Both the position numbers and the translations under genes were made by a program. From NCBI RefSeq assembly GCF_003473485.1, contig NC_053044.1:36212091-36276090 (forward strand): a stretch of 64,000 nt of DNA. The letters are read 5' to 3'. The notes beneath the pieces were generated by a model. The model did no database searches and was not told the DNA's origin. It was given only the letters and a program-made list of their open reading frames with translations. Position 1 is the stretch's first letter. Each line of letters opens with the position of its first letter. This document shows, one piece after another, positions 58,313 to 64,000 of the stretch. Origin of the DNA: Medicago truncatula (lineage: Eukaryota > Streptophyta > Magnoliopsida > Fabales > Fabaceae).

Positions 58313-60817
58313 CTACGTGTCAATGTCAAATCCCTTTGTCCAATAAGGAACGCAATATATTAAGATTCCAAAAGAGAACGAGACACATATTGTAATCGCA
58401 GCATATGCATATGCTCTCCAAGGGTCGCTACTTTTTCTCATTGCATTAAACTCAGCAGCAAAAGTAGAGACAGTACTAAGGCACCCCATCACTCCAAACT
58501 GTATTCCTGCTACAACAGTATCACAATTCCTTGTGTTCACCTGCATCAAATAAATAAACGCTGGTAAAGGATGCCGTTATCTTAGTATTGAAGATTTTTG
58601 TTATCTTTGTATTGAGAAAAAAAAAAAATTGCCTAATAAATTTGCTGATTCAAAAAAAAAAAAAAATGCTGGCAAAGAAACTTACTGCATTCTTTATAGT
58701 AGAAAGTGCAGCCATAGCACAAGCAGCTGATACATTGGCAATTAGAGTCCCAAATGGTATCCATTTAAATCTTAAACCATCTTTTCCTAACCCATGTCCA
58801 TTAAGCCTCGCTAAGAACCATCTAATCCACACACCTATAGGTCCAACCATGCAAGCAAACCACAACTCAGCAGCACTGCCACCACGCTTGAACTTAGCCT
58901 TTACTAATGCACCACTGACACCCCATAATACGCCCAATATCACCAAGAAGATCATCATAATTGTCAATTGGCGACGGTAGCTGTCTACTTTGAAGTTGAT
59001 CATAAAGGTACCGTTTTCTGGTTTTGTAATATTCTGCCTGTTGAGAAGCAGTCTGAAACCCTTTGCAGTTTCAATCCCAAATGCGATGGAAACGGCAACG
59101 AGAGCTAAACCTGAAAATTTCCAATTGTCAAACAACATAATATCAATTGAGTCATACTGAAGGGAAAAACAAAAGATCAATTTAACTACTTGGGATAAGT
59201 ATCAAAAGTGTAAAAAAAAACTATGATTGAATGAGATATAAGCTTAAAATAATGTTACACACCATCATGAAATGAGCTTAATTACCTATTAGAAAGCCAA
59301 GTGAAGAGATGACCCAGTGGCCGGAAGCACTGAGTTCAAGCATTTTTTGATTCCAACCACTGAAGGTTGTAAGGCTCCCCAAGTAACCAGTTGTTATAGC
59401 TACGGCTAGATGCTCTGACACATTAGATATGTCTTTTTTGTATACAACACCAAACCATCCCATTAAAAATGAACCGATCTGAAATGAAATGTAAGAAAAA
59501 AAGTGCATTAGCATCATGTTATCTGAATCAGGTTCCTTTTGTGTGCACTTCAAAATCGGGCTTAAGTTTCACTTTCACCAACAGCAATTTAAAACTTCTA
59601 AATTGATTATAATAAAACAAGATTCAGAACTAATTTACAACCGAGATCTTTAGATAAATAAAGCGTGTCATTTTTTAAAGTTTGCCAGTGAAACTGTATT
59701 TTAGAAAGATGCAAAACAATTTTTTTCTATTGTTTATCCTGCAATAGATCAAAGATTTAGGATGTGCAAAATCGAAAAAGTGGCTAATCTTTTTCTGTCA
59801 TGGCCCATGAGAAAAGGAATGACTAAATACTTAAACCTCTAACTAAATGTAGAAAATTTCTATTTGGATCCACATCCAGAAGGTGTTAATCTTTTTCTGA
59901 TTTGTTAGACAAGCAATAGATATGGTGAATTTAATACATATTGTGCTTTTAAGAATGTTATTACAATATTATTTAATAGCTATGCTCCTGGCCAAACAGT
60001 ATTTATCTTTGTGAAACACACCACAACACATAAACAAAAGACATAAAAATAATGAAGATGGGAAAGGGGACATACCATATTAGAAGGAAGGTCAAGGTAA
60101 AGAATAGTATGGTTGCTAGTCACGTTGGCAACCCCAGGGCCAAATAATTTTTGCAGTAAATATCTTGTGATGACCTGCATAGTTATTATGAAAATTTGTG
60201 TATTAGCTTACAAGTACCATTATCAATATCAGTATTAGTATAGCTAACAATTCAAGCTAAATGAAAACTTAAAAGGTTTGTGTATTACCCCAAGAATTCC
60301 GAAAACAGCTAACTGAGCCGTACATGAAACATAGTCTAGAAACTCCGGCAAACCTTTAGATGGTTCCTGAAAATATACAAAATCAACTATCCATATATGA
60401 TTAATCGGCGAACATTAAAAAACTGATATCACAAATCACAATCACATGGCAAGAAGTGTGAACGGTTGAATGAAGAGTGCTTACAAATTTTGAGTCTTGA
60501 GAACCAACTCTTGCATCGGTAGAAAGAGGAGGGGTGGATGAAAGTTGATGAGGCAAAGGTCTAACAGAGGAGTTTGGATGCAATGTATGCAACTCCTGTG
60601 GAATGGAAACAACACCACCACCACCACCTCCATTTTCAGAGTGAAAACTGTTGCTTTGGCTGAACCTTCTGCTCGGAAGAGCTCGATCTCCAATGTCACC
60701 GGCTTCTGAAACACTCTCGCAATCAATACCGTTATCTGTGTGATGGCTTCTATGACTTGACATGCTCAACGAACGCCTTTTAATTGAAGAACCACCATCA
60801 CTGCTCATTCTCTCCAT
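58313..60817 (-). CDS. FEX: Fluoride export protein, FEX/CrcB family (copy 1)
   Basis: Six coding exons: 60817-60485, 60366-60289, 60174-60076, 59478-59286, 59110-58686 and 58540-58313. Spliced at GT/AG, they give 451 residues. The family forms fluoride channels that expel F- from the cytoplasm at the plasma membrane; in eukaryotes two CrcB domains are fused in one chain. Residues 1-120 are hydrophilic, Ser-rich with a glycine run. Domain 1 includes LPSN169MIGSFLMGWFG and TTGYLGSLTTFSGWN (199-213). Domain 2 includes FGTLIAN360VSAAC and GCLSTVSTF (395-403). Each has the family's conserved Asn and TxxS/TF signature. Multiple hydrophobic helices are evident. Start chosen at the first ATG of the spliced frame; MERMSS has a second Met at position 4. 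Confidence 0.9.
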
Positions 60818-61550
60818 GTCAACGATTCCAACACCAAACTAGATGCAATTTTGACTCCTCCAACCACCCTGCAACTTGGACAAGATTGAGTTATAATTTA
60901 ATACTAACGCTTTTCTATTTATTTATTAAACAAACACATTATGATTAATTATAAAATGCGGTGTGTGAAAATACAAAAACTAATTATCTCTTACGCAACC
61001 AATGTTGACTTTATGCATGGAATCACGAGGATAAATAAGAATCAATGATGTCAACTAAATTGTATGGTTTTGATTTTAAATTAATTTTTTTTCTTATTTG
61101 AATTTTCTGTCGTCAGTCTCTCAGGATAAAGTAGCTGGAAATTCATACAGCCATTGAATTATGAATGCATCAAAATAAAAAAAAAATAAAAAACTATTTA
61201 TATATAAAAAATAAAAGATGACGTAAACTTGATGTGCCCAACAAAGGAGGCTGAAACGCAAGATGTCGTTGTCAAAAGAAAAGGAATTGGAGAAGAAATG
61301 TTTGAATCACCACTTACCCTTTTGAATGAGGGGACGGCGGCGAATAAGTCCGGCACAACTGCTCCGGCGGCGAGTAACGGCAGCTCCGATGACGTTCGTG
61401 GAAGAAACGAGTTTTTTTTTACTTGTTGAAAATAATGGCAAGAGAAGACAGGTGAGATTTCTTTCCCCATATTATCTGGCAGTTATATTTTAACGGAAGA
61501 CATCACAGCTCAGGACTCACATGCAAACGATGGGCATAGATTATATAAGT
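60818..61550 (-). promoter_or_regulatory. FEX leader with 5' UTR intron, upstream ORF and TATA box
   Basis: TTATATAA at 61541-61548 suits a TATA box, with a start near 61510. A donor GTAAGT at about 61318 and an acceptor TTGCAG before about 60868 suggest an intron in the leader. An ATG at 61468-61470 opens a frame that, after this splice, would end at a TAG about 60 codons on, upstream of the main ATG. The splice sites and upstream frame are read from sequence; expression is inference. Confidence 0.45.
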
Positions 61551-61900
61551 GATTCTGGTTAAGCTAGCAGCATTTTCTTTCCCCACCAAAAAGTTTCAGC
61601 TTATTAATTAATCATCACGAGACTATGATTAAGGATGCTTTTGTTTCAGTTTTCAGAAAGAAAAAAAATTGATTTTGTGTTAAAAGTATCTGGAGGCATA
61701 GCCGTGTCAAATCATGGAACGCAGGAATCATGGCCAAAAAAATACACACGATTTTTTTTTGGTGGTCGAGTTTGAAACCAAACCTTCTATAATCAACTGT
61801 TAAATTCATGAGGACAAATATACATGAAAATAAAAATAAATTGCAATATTTTAAAAAAAATATATATTAAAAAATAACCAATTAACCAAATCCATGTGAT

Positions 61901-61950
61901 AATTAATTTTGTGTATGTTTCCTAAAAAATTAATTAATTTTGTGTATGTT
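61901..61950. repeat. Micro-insertion: TCCTA6TT between 19-bp direct repeats
   Basis: AATTAATTTTGTGTATGTT twice (61901-61919 and 61932-61950) around 12 bp. Confidence 0.8.
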
Positions 61951-62009
61951 AGTTTTCGTTCACAACAAATTACCATATGATACATTCTCCATAGAAAGGA
62001 GGAATAAGA

Positions 62010-62047
62010 TAAGGATCATTCCTTAAAAAAAAAAATTAAGGATCATT
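62010..62047. repeat. Micro-insertion: CCTTA11T between 11-bp direct repeats
   Basis: TAAGGATCATT twice (62010-62020 and 62037-62047) around 16 bp. Confidence 0.75.
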
Positions 62048-62803
62048 AACCACCACAAAATAAAGAAATTGAACATAAAATTTGGGATGGCAAAAAGGGT
62101 CAATCTGCCCCGTTCTGCCTCACCCCATCAATAATCTATCTAAAAAGGACGAAGTGGGGGCAGACCAATTAATGATGTAGGGTTGAAAATTTCACTTCAT
62201 CCCCGTTTTATGACGGTCCGAAGAGTTGACCCGTCAATGTTTCTTTTTAAAAAATATTTATTAAATATTTCACATAAACAATGTAAAAATATATAAATTT
62301 AAACCCAATTTAAAAGAAATCTAAATATATAACTAATAACATTTTTTTTAACATTTGGAATATATAAATAATTGTATTCGATATATTTTCCAACGTTCAA
62401 ACCTTTTTTCTTTACGAAGAATGTAGTAAATTTTTCACATCTTACAACAATAGTCACATGAAATCAAGACTTCTTATTAAGGTTCAAATATTACGCATTT
62501 GATGAAGTCGAGCCATGCAGAATAATTGATCAAGATTTGACGACATTAGTTTCAATCACACATTGTAACTCTAAACCGTTCAAATTTAAATCATCCCATC
62601 TTGAACATCACTTCATGAACACAACTGTATCAAATGAGATATTTCGCAAATGCACAAAATCTAAATCCCTCCAACTATCTACCCCATGGACCCAACAAAT
62701 TCACTATTGATATTGAACACCATAGCACACATGACAAAACTTCGAACACACAAAGTAGCCAAACACCCAAACAAGAAGGTACTTACTTAATCTCTATGCT
62801 CAC

Positions 62804-63939
62804 TCACATTCTGGAAACAGGGATATAGTATAGTAAGATCCCAAAAGAAAATGAAACACAAATGGTAACCATAGCATAGACAAATGCTCTCCAAAGATGC
62901 TTGTTTTCTATCATTTCATACAATTCAGCAACAAATGTTGAAACAGTACTCAGACATCCCAATAGACCAAATTGAAGTCCTGTTATCACAGTATCACAAT
63001 TTGTAGTATTCACCTGCACCAATAATCAGGTTTATAGCAATATTCATCACAACCTCCAAAATCATGTGTCGAAAATTCATTCAGAATAACTAATATAATC
63101 AAAATATTTTAAATCCATAGACTGGTGGAGTCATGCATTTTAAAGACTAGATTGATAATTCAATTGTACAAAAGAACTTACTGATTTCTTGAGGGTGGCA
63201 AGTGCAGCCATGATACAAGCAGCAGAAAAATTGGCAATAAGAGTCCCAAATCGAAGCCATTTCAGAAACCCTCCGCCAATTTCGCACTCATTAAGTCTAG
63301 TAGCTAAGAACCACCTAAGCCATACACCAAGAGGTCCAACAATGCAGGCTAACCACAACTGAGCTTCACCCCCACCATTTTTGAACTCATTTATTTCCAA
63401 AGCACTACTCACACCCCATAACAAAGCTAATATCACCAACAACACTATCGTCACTACCAATTGACGAGGGAAGCTGTCAACCTTCCAACTTACTTTAGAG
63501 ATAAAGTTGCCACTTCCATGTCTCATGTTTAGTCTTTTTAGTAACCATTTGAATCCCTTCGCCGTCCAGAAACCAATGATGATCGACAAGGCTACAAGCA
63601 ACATGCCTACAAAACTCCATTTCTTTACAATGTGGATAATTGCACAGATATTTTAGAAAGTAATTTGGTTAAGTAACATATACCTAAACATGTATGCAAA
63701 ACTATTTTGTCTTGTTAGTACATAGTCTTTAAATTGCACTTATTACCTATTAGAAAGCCAAGAAAAGACAAGATCCAGTGTCCAGCGACACCAAGCTCGA
63801 GCATTTTCTGATTCCAGCCGCTGAAAGTTGTTAGGCTCCCCAAGTAGCCGGTTGTTAGACCAATTGCAAGATGTTCAGATACACAGGATATATCTCTTTT
63901 AAAAACAAAACCAAACCATCCCATCAAAAAGGAACCAAT
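62804..63939 (-). CDS. FEX: Fluoride export protein, FEX/CrcB family (copy 2), partial
   Basis: Three 3' exons are visible: 63939-63747, 63606-63182 and 63013-62804. The first two have exactly the lengths of the equivalent exons in copy 1 (193 and 425 nt); the last is 18 nt shorter and ends IPVSRM. Domain 1: IGSFLMGWFGFVFKRD and TTGYLGSLTTFSGWNQKML. Domain 2: FGTLIANFSAAC and GCLSTVSTFVAEL. The key Asn, Thr and Phe positions of the family are kept. Upstream exons encoding the N-terminus lie beyond the right edge, in the same orientation as copy 1, making a head-to-tail tandem pair. No stop or frameshift was seen, so it appears intact as far as visible. Confidence 0.88.
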
Positions 63940-64000
63940 CTGGAAAAAAAATTTAAAAAAAATCAATGAGAACACTGCAAAAATTAGCCTTCTAATCAAT

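Larger units (their letters stand above)
61551..62803. other. Intergenic between the two FEX genes
   Basis: Contains the first FEX promoter, micro-insertions at 61901-61950 and 62010-62047, and a GC-richer 62085-62240 block like one half of a hAT element (AAAGGGTCAATCTGCCCCG). No further gene seen. Confidence 0.45.

Noticed and set aside
58588..58980. 130-codon plus-strand frame
   Set aside because: Antisense to FEX exon 5, which has clear family motifs and splice sites.

Overview
The window looks like a stretch of a legume nuclear genome, almost certainly Medicago truncatula. The intronless 508-residue GRAS protein at 6.6-8.1 kb is recognisable as NSP2 (Nodulation Signaling Pathway 2). The base composition is AT-rich, genes are spliced with GT/AG introns, and the spaces between genes are packed with plant transposon debris (tRNA-derived SINEs, MITEs, hAT, Mutator-like, Helitron, Copia, Gypsy and L1-type remnants).

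Layout, left to right. 0-1.1 kb: frameshifted kynurenine/glutamine-type aminotransferase, minus strand, cut by the left edge. 1.1-6.6 kb: nested repeats, with a Mutator-like MITE, a Tourist-like MITE, a long-inverted-repeat MITE, and Copia and LINE fragments. 6.6-8.4 kb: NSP2 (minus) with its promoter and an internal miR171h target site. 8.4-41.8 kb: a 33-kb gene desert holding dozens of repeats, a dead Copia element interrupted by two other repeats, and a broken RPA/B3-type gene ending at a Helitron-like 3' terminus. 41.85-44.5 kb: G-type lectin receptor kinase (plus). 45.1-46.3 kb: flavonol-synthase-like dioxygenase (minus). 50.8-53.7 kb: flavonol synthase (plus), with a 1.44-kb fold-back transposon in its second intron. 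54.0 and 56.6 kb: a decayed and an intact tRNA-Gly(GCC) in a duplicated block. 58.3-61.5 kb and 62.8-64 kb: two tandem fluoride-exporter (FEX/CrcB family) genes, minus strand, the second cut by the right edge.

How the genes relate. NSP2 acts in symbiotic and strigolactone signalling. The two dioxygenases lie head-to-head about 4.5 kb apart with identical exon boundaries, so they are old duplicates, but they differ at residues used for flavonol synthesis. The FEX genes are a recent-looking tandem pair with identical lengths for the exons that can be compared. No operon-like logic links the neighbours.

The most interesting non-gene signal is a recurrent micro-insertion: 11-26 bp consisting of a homopolymeric A/T tract plus a short leader, flanked by perfect or near-perfect 10-20 bp direct repeats. 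About 17 copies can be seen by eye. At least one carries the 3' end of the resident SINE, suggesting extreme 5'-truncated retroposition. One such event duplicated a TATA motif in the flavonol synthase promoter. All calls were made by reading the sequence; no searches were run.
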